Source: an uncultured Alphaproteobacteria bacterium (lineage in GTDB: Bacteria > Pseudomonadota > Alphaproteobacteria > CALKHQ01). From it: a stretch of 15,619 bases of DNA. The notes under the pieces were generated by a model that worked only from the letters and a program-made list of their open reading frames with translations, was not told where the DNA came from and ran no database searches. Where the stretch lies: the NCBI GenBank assembly GCA_937988735.1, contig CALKHQ010000033.1, forward strand, positions 1 through 15,619, written 5' to 3'. Within the stretch, counting starts at the first letter, position 1. The number at the start of each line of letters is the position of its first letter. Below, in pieces: positions 1 to 10,068 of this stretch. Made by a program: the position numbers and the translations under genes.

Positions 1-54
<54 letters not shown>

Positions 55-91
55 GCACCGGCGCCGCTTATAGGGAGGCGGCCGGGGCCTG

Positions 92-1837
92 TCAACGACG
101 GGTGCGCGGCGAACTGTGCCGCCCGCATGGTGGGCGCGCCCGGCCTCGACGTTCGCCTGCGGACACCGCCTCCGCTTCGACTGCGACGAAGGCGGCGGCG
201 AAGCGCGGAACGGTCAGCCGGTCGCCGGCGAGCGTCGGGGCGAAGCCGCTGCCGGCCAGCACCTGCGGCGCGCGCAGGCCGAGGCGGGCGAGGTCCACCG
301 CAACCGGCTCGCGGGTGAAGTTGAAGGCGCACAGGATGGCGGCAGGCGCGGCGCCGTCCTCCACCGCGGCCTCGGCCCAGCGCAGCACCAGGACGAGGTC
401 GTCGCCGGCGTCCACCACCCGGGCGCCGGTGCCGCGCAGCGCCGGCTGGGTCCTGCGCCAGGCAAGGAAACGGCGGGTCCGGTTGAGGGCGGAGTCAGGA
501 TCGGCCTCCTGCAGGTCTACCGCCCGCGCGCGGTGCCGCGGGTCGATCGGCAGCCATGGCTCGGCGGTGGCGCAGAAACCGGCCTGCGGCGCCTGCGCCT
601 GCCACGGCATCGGCGTGCGTGCGCCGTCGCGGCCTGGGAACTCGGGGTAGAAGGCGATGCCGTACGGGTCACGCATCTTCTCGAACGGCACCGCGGCCTC
701 GGGCAGGGCCAGCTCCTCGCCGTTGTAGAGGCAGGCTCCGCCGGGAAGGCTGGTCTCCATCGCGATCACGGTCAGCGCCACGTCGTCGCGCTCGGCCTCC
801 GTGAGCGGGCCGGCGACGAAACGGCTCGCCACCCGGGGCACGTCGTGGTTCGAGGTGGCGAACACCAGCTTGCCGGGTTCGATGGTGTCGAGGGTGGTCG
901 CGATCACGGCGCGGATCTCCGCCGGCGTCATCGGGCGCAGCCTCAGCAGCCCGAAATTGTAGGTCGCGTGCAGCAGCCGGGGCCCGCGGGTGTAGCGGGC
1001 GCTGATCTCCATTGACCGCGGGCCGCCGACCTCGCCCAGCAGCCAGCGGTCGCCGTAGCTGTCGACGAGGCGGCGCAGCGCGGCGAGGAAGTCGAGCGTT
1101 CGCGGCTGGTCGAACTGGCGGGCGGTCTGGTCCTGCATGTCGAACGGCATCGGGCCCGGCCGCCCGTCGCGGGGCGGGGGCGCCGCCGGCGGGTTGTCGC
1201 GCAGCTCCGGGTCGTGGGCCAGCGTGTGGATGGCGTCGAGACGGAAGCCGTCCACCCCCAGCTCCAGCCAGTAGCGGCATTCGTCCAGAAGGGCGTCGAC
1301 CACCGCCGGGCAGTAGTGGTTGAGGTTCGGCTGCTCCCTGAGGAAATGGTGCAGGTAGTACTGGCCGCGCCGCGGCTCCCAGGTCCAGGCGCGGCCGCCG
1401 AAATGGCTGAGCCAGTTGTTGGGCTCGGTGCCGTCCGGCTTCATGTCGGCCCAGACGTACCAGTCGGCCCTGGCGTTGTCGCGGCTGAGCCGGCTCTCGG
1501 CGAACCACGGGTGCTGGTCGGAGGTGTGGCACAGCACCATGTCGATGATCACCTTCAGCCCCCGCCGGTGCGCGGCGTCCAGCAGGCGCAGGAAGTCGTC
1601 GTTGCTGCCGAACAGAGGATCGACGAGCCGGTAGTCGGCGACGTCGTAGCCGAAGTCCTTCATCGGAGACCGGAAGAACGGCGAGATCCAGATGCCGTCG
1701 ACGCCGAGGCTTGCGATGTAATCGAGCCGGGAGAGGATGCCGGGGAGGTCGCCGACGCCGTCGTCGTTGCCGTCGGCGAAGGAGCGAGGATAGATCTGGT
1801 AGATGATGGCGCCGCGGTGCCAGTCGCGTGCAATCAT
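92..1837 (-). CDS. aglA: GH13 alpha-glucosidase (AglA-like, oligo-1,6-glucosidase family)
   Basis: Cytoplasmic glycoside hydrolase that releases glucose from the ends of short alpha-glucosides. At 581 aa it has normal family length and no signal peptide. The TIM barrel opens with IYQIYPRSF (12-20) and GVDGIWISPFF (45-55). Catalytic residues are visible: nucleophile Asp201 in GFRLDAIH, acid/base Glu269 in WLLGEVGG and transition-state Asp332 in SNHDVPR. Conserved region I reads DMVLCHTSD (99-107), with Cys103 where most GH13 enzymes have Asn; relatives with Ser there are known. The start ATG at 1837 precedes the usual N-terminus (DWHRGAIIYQIYPRSF), with a weak AGGG upstream. The Arg-rich tail after about residue 555 looks non-conserved. 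The gene diverges from the sugar importer operon, which suggests it acts on the imported sugar. Exact substrate preference cannot be read from the sequence. Confidence 0.93.
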   Translation of the reverse strand: MIARDWHRGAIIYQIYPRSFADGNDDGVGDLPGILSRLDYIASLGVDGIWISPFFRSPMKDFGYDVADYRLVDPLFGSNDDFLRLLDAAHRRGLKVIIDMVLCHTSDQHPWFAESRLSRDNARADWYVWADMKPDGTEPNNWLSHFGGRAWTWEPRRGQYYLHHFLREQPNLNHYCPAVVDALLDECRYWLELGVDGFRLDAIHTLAHDPELRDNPPAAPPPRDGRPGPMPFDMQDQTARQFDQPRTLDFLAALRRLVDSYGDRWLLGEVGGPRSMEISARYTRGPRLLHATYNFGLLRLRPMTPAEIRAVIATTLDTIEPGKLVFATSNHDVPRVASRFVAGPLTEAERDDVALTVIAMETSLPGGACLYNGEELALPEAAVPFEKMRDPYGIAFYPEFPGRDGARTPMPWQAQAPQAGFCATAEPWLPIDPRHRARAVDLQEADPDSALNRTRRFLAWRRTQPALRGTGARVVDAGDDLVLVLRWAEAAVEDGAAPAAILCAFNFTREPVAVDLARLGLRAPQVLAGSGFAPTLAGDRLTVPRFAAAFVAVEAEAVSAGERRGRARPPCGRHSSPRTRR

Positions 1838-2042
1838 GTCGGCCCTGTAATCCTTTCGCCATGATTAGCCGGGGCGACGGGCGGAGGCAATTGCCCGCGG
1901 CGCCGTTCCTGTGCGAATGCAGATGTATGCGGATCCGTTTCCGCCGTTGACATGCCGGTCATTTGCGCCAATCGTTGATGCAAGGCTGAGGCGACGTCCA
2001 TCGGTCGCCAAGATAAGTAACAAATGATTCTGGGAGGACTGG
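1838..2042. promoter_or_regulatory. Divergent control region between alpha-glucosidase and sugar importer
   Basis: This 205-bp region must hold promoters for both directions. For the plus strand, a perfect TTGACA (1947-1952) is a good -35 candidate, but the matching -10 around 1970-1975 (AATCGT) is poor. A strong ribosome site GGGAGGA (2032-2038) precedes the ATG at 2043. For the minus strand, TTGCCT (complement of 1885-1890) and TAATC (complement of 1863-1867) are weak promoter-like matches. Two palindromes look like operator candidates: GGCAATTGCC (1886-1895) and the imperfect repeat TTGCGCCAA-tcg-TTGATGCAA (1963-1983). The functional assignment is inferred from position. Confidence 0.5.
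1963..1983. promoter_or_regulatory. 21-bp imperfect palindrome, candidate operator
   Basis: The half sites TTGCGCCAA and TTGATGCAA are inverted around a 3-bp centre and match at 7 of 9 positions. The element starts 11 bp after TTGACA and would cover the -10 region of the importer promoter, a typical place for a repressor of the LacI type. No regulator gene is encoded in the window, so the binding protein is unknown. Confidence 0.35.
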
Positions 2043-3317
2043 ATGGTGCAAGCAAAGTCTTTGTGCGCCGCACTGCTGGTCGGCGTCTCGCCGCTGGCTC
2101 TCGCAGGCGCCGCGACTGCCGCCGAGGTCTCCATCGTTTCGGGCGCGGTCGGCAATGACCTGCAGATCCTGCGCGAGATGCTCGACATCTGGCAGGAGCG
2201 CACCGGCCACACTGCGAACATCGTCTCGATGCCGCCATCGACGACCGACCAGTTCGGCCAGTACCGGCTCTGGCTCGCCGCCGGCAATGCCGACATCGAC
2301 GTCTACCGGGTGGACGTGATCTGGGCGCCGCAGCTCGCCGACCATTTCCTCGACCTCACCGAGGCCGCGGCCGACGTCATCCCCAACCATTTCCCGTCGA
2401 TCATCGAATCCCAGACGGTGGACGGCAAGCTGGTGGCGCTGCCGTTCTTCACCGACGCGCCCGCCCTCTACTACCGCACCGACCTTCTGGAGAAGCACGG
2501 CTTCGAGGTGCCGAAGACCTGGGCGGAGCTGACCGAGACCGCGCAGGCGATCATGGACGCCGAGCGCGCGGAGGGAGACAGCGACATCTATGGCTTCGTG
2601 TTCCAGGGCGCGCCCTACGAGGGGCTCACCTGCAACGCGCTGGAGTGGGTGAAGAGCCACGGCGGCGGCCAGATCGTCGAGCCGGACGGCGAGATCTCGG
2701 TCAACAGTCCGAATGCGGTGGCGGCCCTCGAGATGGCGGCGTCGTGGATCGGCACCATCGCGCCCGAGGGCGTACTCTCCTACAAGGAGGAGGATGCGCG
2801 CGGCGTCTGGCAGACCGGCAACGCCGTGTTCATGCGCAACTGGCCCTACGCCTACTCGCTCGGCAACGGCGACGATTCCGCGGTGAAGGGGCTGTTCGAC
2901 GTTGCGCCGCTGCCGATGGGCGAGGGCGGCGAGGGCTCGGCGGCGACGCTGGGCGGGTGGAACCTCGCCGTGTCGAAGTACTCGCAGAACCCGGAGGTGG
3001 CGATCGACCTCGCGCTGTTCCTCGCCAGCGAGGAGGTGCAGAAGTACCAGGCGCTGAACGCCTCGCGGCTGCCGACGATCATGTCGCTCTACGACGATCC
3101 GGAGATCGCCGAGGCGCAGCCGATCATCCCGCAGTGGAAGGACATCTTCCTGCAGGCTGTGCCCCGGCCGTCGGCGCCGACCAAGACCAGCTACAACGAG
3201 GTGAGCCAGGAGTTCTGGACCGCGGTGCACAACACCCTGTCCGGCAACGGCAGCGCCGCCGACAATCTGGCCAACCTCGAGCGCAACCTCCGGCGCCTCC
3301 GCGGCGCCGGCTGGTAG
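2043..3317 (+). CDS. Sugar ABC transporter substrate-binding protein (ThuE/MalE-like, alpha-glucoside/trehalose type)
   Basis: Periplasmic solute-binding protein of 424 aa that captures sugar and delivers it to the membrane permeases. Residues 1-27 form a Sec signal peptide with a Lys near the start, a hydrophobic core and an AATAA/EV cleavage site. The mature part shows the two-lobe extracellular solute-binding family 1 pattern: GAVGNDLQILREMLDIWQ (34-51), an AGNADIDVYRVDVIW-type lobe segment, GKLVALPFFTDAPALYYR, and a Trp-rich C-lobe with AATLGGWNLAVSK. By memory the pattern is closest to ThuE-type trehalose/maltose binders, but no alignment was possible. The start is fixed by GGGAGGA four bases upstream. 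It is the first gene of an operon with two permeases and an ATPase, and a stable stem-loop lies just after its stop. Confidence 0.92.
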   Translation: MVQAKSLCAALLVGVSPLALAGAATAAEVSIVSGAVGNDLQILREMLDIWQERTGHTANIVSMPPSTTDQFGQYRLWLAAGNADIDVYRVDVIWAPQLADHFLDLTEAAADVIPNHFPSIIESQTVDGKLVALPFFTDAPALYYRTDLLEKHGFEVPKTWAELTETAQAIMDAERAEGDSDIYGFVFQGAPYEGLTCNALEWVKSHGGGQIVEPDGEISVNSPNAVAALEMAASWIGTIAPEGVLSYKEEDARGVWQTGNAVFMRNWPYAYSLGNGDDSAVKGLFDVAPLPMGEGGEGSAATLGGWNLAVSKYSQNPEVAIDLALFLASEEVQKYQALNASRLPTIMSLYDDPEIAEAQPIIPQWKDIFLQAVPRPSAPTKTSYNEVSQEFWTAVHNTLSGNGSAADNLANLERNLRRLRGAGW

Positions 3318-3328
3318 GCGGGGCAGGC

Positions 3329-3355
3329 CCCGCGGCGCGAGCGCCGCGCCGCGGG
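3329..3355 (+). repeat. Intercistronic GC-rich stem-loop (11-bp perfect stem, 5-nt loop)
   Basis: CCCGCGGCGCG (3329-3339) and CGCGCCGCGGG (3345-3355) are perfect inverted repeats around the loop AGCGC. The hairpin starts 12 nt after the binding-protein stop and ends 17 nt before the permease-1 ATG. There is no T-tract, so it is more likely an mRNA 3'-stabilising or attenuating element than a full terminator. Comparable structures in malE-malF-type intergenic regions help keep binding protein in excess over permease. The role here is inferred from position. Confidence 0.6.
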
Positions 3356-3372
3356 TCGCCGCCGGCGATGCC

Positions 3373-4314
3373 ATGGCCACCACCACCGCGTCACAGCTGA
3401 CCCGCAGCCGCGTCCGCGACGCCTGGCTGTACCTGCTGCCGATGCTGATCGTGCTGGCAGCGGTCGCCGGCTACCCGCTGCTGATGACGATCTACTACGG
3501 CTTCACCGATGCCACCCTCAGCACGGCGTTCAACTGGGACTTCGACTGGGTCGGTCTGGACAACTACATCGAGTACGTCGATTTCGGCGACGGCACCGGC
3601 GAGTACTACGGGCTCCTGTTCGACCCGACGTGGATCAACGCGGTCTGGAACACGATCAAGTTCACCGTGATCTCGGTGAGCCTGGAGACCGTGCTGGGCA
3701 TGGCGGTGGCGCTGACGCTGCACGCGCACTTCCGCGGGCGCGGCCTGCTGCGGACGGCGATCCTGATCCCCTGGGCGATCCCGACCATCGTGTCGGCCAA
3801 GATGTGGGCGTGGATGCTCCACGACCAGTTCGGGATCATCAACGACATCCTGATGGGGCTGGGCGTGATCTCCAGCCCCATCGCCTGGACGGCGTCGCCG
3901 GACACGGCGCTCGCCGCAGTCATCATCGTGGACGTATGGAAGACGACGCCGTTCATGGCGCTGCTGATCCTCGCCGGCCTGCAGATGCTGCCGGGCGACA
4001 TCTACGAGGCGGCGAAGGTGGACGGCGTGCATCCGGTGAAGGTGTTCTTCCGGGTGACCCTGCCGCTGGTCCGCCCGGCGCTGATGGTGGCGGTGATCTT
4101 CCGGGCGCTGGATTCGCTCCGCATCTTCGACCTGATCTACGTGCTGACGCCGAACAACGCGCAGACACGCAGCATGTCGGTCTTCGCCCAGGAAAACCTG
4201 TTCCAGTTCGACAAGTTCTACTACGGCTCGGCGGCGTCGACCTTCCTGTTCCTGGTCATCGCCATGCTGGTCATTTCCTTCATCAAGTTCGGGCGGCTCA
4301 GGCTTGGCGACTGA
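3373..4314 (+). CDS. Sugar ABC transporter permease 1 (MalF/ThuF-like)
   Basis: Inner-membrane subunit of 313 aa forming half of the sugar translocation channel. The first membrane helix is near residues 17-40 (AWLYLLPMLIVLAAVAGYPL), followed by a periplasmic segment and five further hydrophobic helices (about 88-116, 123-150, 180-203, 236-258 and 283-305). The cytoplasmic EAA loop that docks on the ATPase is clear: EAAKVDGVHPVKVFFRVTLP (212-231). Length and layout match the MalF/UgpA family without the large P2 domain of enteric MalF. The ATG at 3373 was chosen because it gives the usual short cytoplasmic N-terminus, although no clear ribosome site precedes it. The gene lies 55 bp after the binding-protein gene and overlaps permease 2 by 11 nt. 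Confidence 0.93.
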   Translation: MATTTASQLTRSRVRDAWLYLLPMLIVLAAVAGYPLLMTIYYGFTDATLSTAFNWDFDWVGLDNYIEYVDFGDGTGEYYGLLFDPTWINAVWNTIKFTVISVSLETVLGMAVALTLHAHFRGRGLLRTAILIPWAIPTIVSAKMWAWMLHDQFGIINDILMGLGVISSPIAWTASPDTALAAVIIVDVWKTTPFMALLILAGLQMLPGDIYEAAKVDGVHPVKVFFRVTLPLVRPALMVAVIFRALDSLRIFDLIYVLTPNNAQTRSMSVFAQENLFQFDKFYYGSAASTFLFLVIAMLVISFIKFGRLRLGD

Positions 4315-5560
4315 AACGGCGACATATGAGGAGGATGCGTTCGGCCCGCCGCTGAACCCGGCGCGGTGGCTGATGGCGGCGGTCTGGATCCTCGTTTCCG
4401 CTGCCGCCATCTACCTTGCCATCCGGCTGGTGCCGGAATTCTCGGCCCTCATGGAAAGCACCACCCGCTCCATCAGTGCCACCATGCTGGGTCTGCTGGT
4501 CCGGCTGGTGCTGCTGCCGGTGTTCCTTGCGCTGATCGTGGCGCCGGTCGCGATCGCCGGCTACGTCGTCTACCTGACGCTCGCGCGCTACACGCCGGAA
4601 GCCTGGTGGCTGCTGTTCGTCCTGTTCGTCGCCGCGGCCATTGCGGGCGGCTACTCCTGGGCCAACGGCGCGCCCGGCGCCTACCCGCTGATGACGGTTC
4701 TCTGCGCCATCTTCGCCGTCGTCACCTTCCCGCTGGAGCGCCTGCGCAAGAAGCTCGCCTTCTACACGCTGATCGTCGCGATCATCCTGTTCTCGGTGTT
4801 TCCGTTCTACTACGCGATCATCACCTCGCTGAAGACGGGCACCGGCCTGTTCACCATCGACTACTGGCCCACGCAGGTCAGCACCGAGAACTACACCGGC
4901 GTGTTCGAGACCGGCAGCTTCGGCCGGAACATCCTGAACTCGCTGTTCGTCGCCTCGGTGGTGGTGATCATCTCGCTGTTCCTCGCCATCACCGCCGCCT
5001 ATGCGCTGGGCCGCATCCGGTTCCGCGGCCGCACCACGCTGCTGCTCACCATCCTCAGCGTGTCGATGTTCCCGCAGGTGGCGGTGCTGGCCGGGCTGTT
5101 CCAGGTGTTCCGCGAGTTCGGGCTCTCCAACTCGCTGTGGTCCCTGATCTTCTCCTACATGATCTTCACCCTGCCGTTCACGGTGTGGGTGCTGACGACC
5201 TTCATGCGCGACCTCCCGATCGAGCTGGAGGAGGCGGCGCTGACCGACGGCGCGAGCAGCTGGACCATCATCTGGCGGGTGTTCCTGCCGCTGATGTGGC
5301 CGGCGATGGTGACGACGGGGCTGCTCGCCTTCATCGCCGCGTGGAACGAGTTCCTGTTCGCGCTGACCTTCATCTCCAACGACCAGCAGCGCACGGTGCC
5401 GCTGGCGATTGCATTTCTGTCCGGCGCCTCCGACCAGGAGATCCCGTGGGGCAAGATCATGGCAGCCTCCGTGATCGTGACCGTGCCGCTGATCGTGCTG
5501 GTGCTGATCTTCCAGCGGAAGATCGTCTCCGGGCTCACCGCCGGCGCGGTCAAGGGCTGA
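4304..5560 (+). CDS. Sugar ABC transporter permease 2 (MalG/ThuG-like) with long N-terminal membrane extension
   Basis: Second membrane subunit of the importer, 418 aa, against about 270-300 aa for most MalG-type permeases. The canonical part begins near residue 149 (KKLAFYTLIVAIILFSVFPF), and its EAA loop is at 307-330 (ELEEAALTDGASSWTIIWRV and following). Residues 1-148 are extra and hold about four hydrophobic stretches: 22-44, 62-92, 100-118 and 124-143. The reading frame opens at TTG (4304), overlapping the end of permease 1 by 11 nt. An alternative ATG at 4373 (Met24) would still keep nearly all of the extension. The C-terminal domain is typical (SGLTAGAVKG). Function as a permease is secure; the role of the extension is unknown. 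Confidence 0.9.
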   Translation: MATETATYEEDAFGPPLNPARWLMAAVWILVSAAAIYLAIRLVPEFSALMESTTRSISATMLGLLVRLVLLPVFLALIVAPVAIAGYVVYLTLARYTPEAWWLLFVLFVAAAIAGGYSWANGAPGAYPLMTVLCAIFAVVTFPLERLRKKLAFYTLIVAIILFSVFPFYYAIITSLKTGTGLFTIDYWPTQVSTENYTGVFETGSFGRNILNSLFVASVVVIISLFLAITAAYALGRIRFRGRTTLLLTILSVSMFPQVAVLAGLFQVFREFGLSNSLWSLIFSYMIFTLPFTVWVLTTFMRDLPIELEEAALTDGASSWTIIWRVFLPLMWPAMVTTGLLAFIAAWNEFLFALTFISNDQQRTVPLAIAFLSGASDQEIPWGKIMAASVIVTVPLIVLVLIFQRKIVSGLTAGAVKG

Positions 5561-5587
5561 GGCGACCCAGGAGAGGCGAGGGAAACG

Positions 5588-6685
<1,098 letters not shown>

Positions 6686-6811
6686 CCGGCAGCCCGCCGC
6701 CACGCAGCGGGTTGACAGCCGCGCGGGCGGTGCCCTTCCTTGCGGCCGCCGGGGCGCGGTGATACGGTCCCGGCCCCGATTTTTCGAGCCCTCGTAGCAG
6801 GACAGCTGCCG
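6686..6811 (+). promoter_or_regulatory. Importer-operon end and gatC upstream region
   Basis: This 126-bp gap separates the sugar locus from gatCAB. CGGGGC (6750-6755) pairs with GCCCCG (6773-6778) around a 17-nt loop and is followed by ATTTTT (6779-6784), which resembles a weak intrinsic terminator. TGATAC (6760-6765) in the loop could instead be a -10 for gatC, with no convincing -35 at the right distance. A TTGACA at 6712-6717 has no -10 partner. AGGA at 6799-6802 is the gatC ribosome site. Confidence 0.3.
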
Positions 6812-7099
6812 ATGTCGCTGGACAAGGACATGGTGCGCCGGATCGCGCACCTCGCGCGCATTCGTGTCGCCGACGACGAGCTGGAGCCCGTCGCGCGCGA
6901 CCTGGAGCGGATCCTCGGCTTCGTCGAGCAGCTCAACGCGGTCGATACCGAAGGCGTGGAGCCGATGACCAGCGCCGTCGCCATGACGCTGCGCCAGCGC
7001 CCGGACGTCGTCACCGACGGCGACCGGCGCGAGGAGGTGCTGGCCAATGCGCCCGACCGCGCCGGCGCGTTCTTCGCCGTGCCGACCGTGGTGGAGTAG
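6812..7099 (+). CDS. gatC: Asp/Glu-tRNA amidotransferase subunit C
   Basis: Small subunit of the GatCAB complex, which converts Glu-tRNA(Gln) to Gln-tRNA(Gln), and in many bacteria Asp-tRNA(Asn) to Asn-tRNA(Asn). GatC wraps around and stabilises GatA at its interface with GatB. The 95-aa product begins MSLDKDMVRRIAHLARI, with the family helix DDELEPVARDLERILGFVEQL and the conserved VEPMTSAV and LRQRPDVVTDGD segments near the C-terminus. The ATG at 6812 is preferred over the longer open frame from 6740 because AGGA lies nine bases upstream and the protein then has normal length. gatA follows 4 bp after the stop, as in a typical gat operon. Confidence 0.97.
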   Translation: MSLDKDMVRRIAHLARIRVADDELEPVARDLERILGFVEQLNAVDTEGVEPMTSAVAMTLRQRPDVVTDGDRREEVLANAPDRAGAFFAVPTVVE

Positions 7100-7103
7100 G
7101 GGG

Positions 7104-8600
<1,497 letters not shown>

Positions 8601-8611
8601 GATCCACGACG

Positions 8612-10066
8612 ATGCTGATCAGAGGAGAGACCGGCGACTGGGAAATGGTGCTGGGCCTGGAGGTCCACGCCCAGGTGACGTCGCAGGCGAAGCTGTTCTC
8701 CGGCGCCTCCACCGCCTTCGGGGGCGAGCCCAACACCCAGGTGAGCCTGATCGACGCGGCAATGCCGGGGATGCTGCCGGTGATCAACGAGATGTGCGTG
8801 CGCCAGGCCGTGCTCACCGGCCTCGGGCTCAACGCCCGGATCAACCTGACCTCGGTCTTCGACCGGAAGAACTACTTCTACCCCGACCTGCCCCAGGGCT
8901 ATCAGATCAGCCAGTACACCCAGCCGATCGTGGGCGCGGGCGTCATCACCATCGATCTGCCCGACGGCAGCACGAAGCCGGTGCGCATTGCCCGCCTCCA
9001 CCTGGAGCAGGATGCGGGCAAGTCGCTGCACGACCAGGACCCGCATCGCACCTTCATCGACCTCAACCGCGCCGGCGTCGCGCTGATGGAGATCGTCTCG
9101 GAGCCGGACATGCGCTCGCCGGACGAGGCGGCGGCCTATGTCACCAAGCTCCGCGCCATCCTGCGCTACCTCGGCACCTGCGACGGCAACATGGAGCAAG
9201 GGAACCTGCGCGCTGACGTGAACGTGTCGGTGCGCCGGCCGGGCGAGCCGTTCGGCACCCGCTGCGAGATCAAGAACGTGAACTCGATCCGCTTCATCAG
9301 GCAGGCGATCGAGTACGAGGCGCGCCGCCAGATCGAGATCCTGGAGGACGGCGGCACGGTCGAGCAGGAGACGCGCCTGTTCGATGCCCGCAAGGGCGAG
9401 ACCCGCTCGATGCGCAGCAAGGAGGAGGCGCACGACTACCGCTACTTCCCCGACCCGGACCTGCTGCCGCTGGTGCTCGACCCGGACTGGGTGGAGGAGC
9501 TGCGGCGGAGCCTGCCGGAGCTTCCCGATGCGAAGCGCGAGCGGTTCATGCGCGACTTCGGGCTCTCCGCCTATGACGCGAGCGTGCTGGTGGCGGAGAA
9601 GGAGACGGCCGCCTATTACGAGTCGCTGATCGACGGCGGCCGGCGTGACCCGAAGCTCGCCGCCAACTGGGTCATCTCCGAGCTCTACGGCCGGCTGAAC
9701 CGCACCGGCACCCCGATCGAGCAGTCGCCGGTCGGTGCCGGGGCGCTGGGCGAGCTGCTCGACCTCATCGCCGACGGCACCATCACCGCCCGCACCGCCA
9801 AGGACGTGTTCGACACGATGATCGAGACCGGGCGGTCGGCGGCGGCCATCGTCGAGGAGAAGGGGCTGAAGCAGATCACCGACACCGCCGCCATCGAGGC
9901 CGCCATCGCCGCGGTGCTGGACGCGAACCCGGACAAGATCGCCGACTACCGCGCCGGCAACGAGAAGCTGATGGGCTGGTTCGTTGGCCAGGTGATGCGC
10001 GCGACTGGCGGCAAGGCGAATCCGAAGTTGCTCAACGAGACGCTGCGCGAGAAGCTGAAGGGCTGA
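8612..10066 (+). CDS. gatB: Asp/Glu-tRNA amidotransferase subunit B
   Basis: The subunit that binds the misacylated tRNA, activates the side-chain carboxylate with ATP and transfers ammonia delivered by GatA. The 484-aa product has family length. The cradle domain shows WEMVLGLEVHAQV (11-23), NYFYPDLPQGYQISQY (87-102), RLHLEQDAGKSLHD (128-141), DLNRAGVALMEIVSEPDMRS (150-169) and RSKEEAHDYRYFPDPDL (268-284). The C-terminal YqeY-like tail domain ends with GWFVGQVMRATGGKANPKLL. The ATG at 8612 is supported by AGGA (8599-8602), which overlaps the gatA stop codon. A much longer open frame upstream of 8612 is a shadow of gatA. The methyltransferase gene begins 2 nt downstream. Confidence 0.97.
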   Translation: MLIRGETGDWEMVLGLEVHAQVTSQAKLFSGASTAFGGEPNTQVSLIDAAMPGMLPVINEMCVRQAVLTGLGLNARINLTSVFDRKNYFYPDLPQGYQISQYTQPIVGAGVITIDLPDGSTKPVRIARLHLEQDAGKSLHDQDPHRTFIDLNRAGVALMEIVSEPDMRSPDEAAAYVTKLRAILRYLGTCDGNMEQGNLRADVNVSVRRPGEPFGTRCEIKNVNSIRFIRQAIEYEARRQIEILEDGGTVEQETRLFDARKGETRSMRSKEEAHDYRYFPDPDLLPLVLDPDWVEELRRSLPELPDAKRERFMRDFGLSAYDASVLVAEKETAAYYESLIDGGRRDPKLAANWVISELYGRLNRTGTPIEQSPVGAGALGELLDLIADGTITARTAKDVFDTMIETGRSAAAIVEEKGLKQITDTAAIEAAIAAVLDANPDKIADYRAGNEKLMGWFVGQVMRATGGKANPKLLNETLREKLKG

Positions 10067-10068
10067 AC

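Noticed and set aside
1959..3386. Minus-strand frame of 475 codons opposite the binding protein
   Set aside because: Low-complexity Arg/Leu/Val/His composition with no ribosome site. It is a mirror of a confident gene.
6712..6717. TTGACA as the -35 of a gatC promoter
   Set aside because: No -10-like hexamer lies 16-18 bp downstream (the position reads about CTTCCT).
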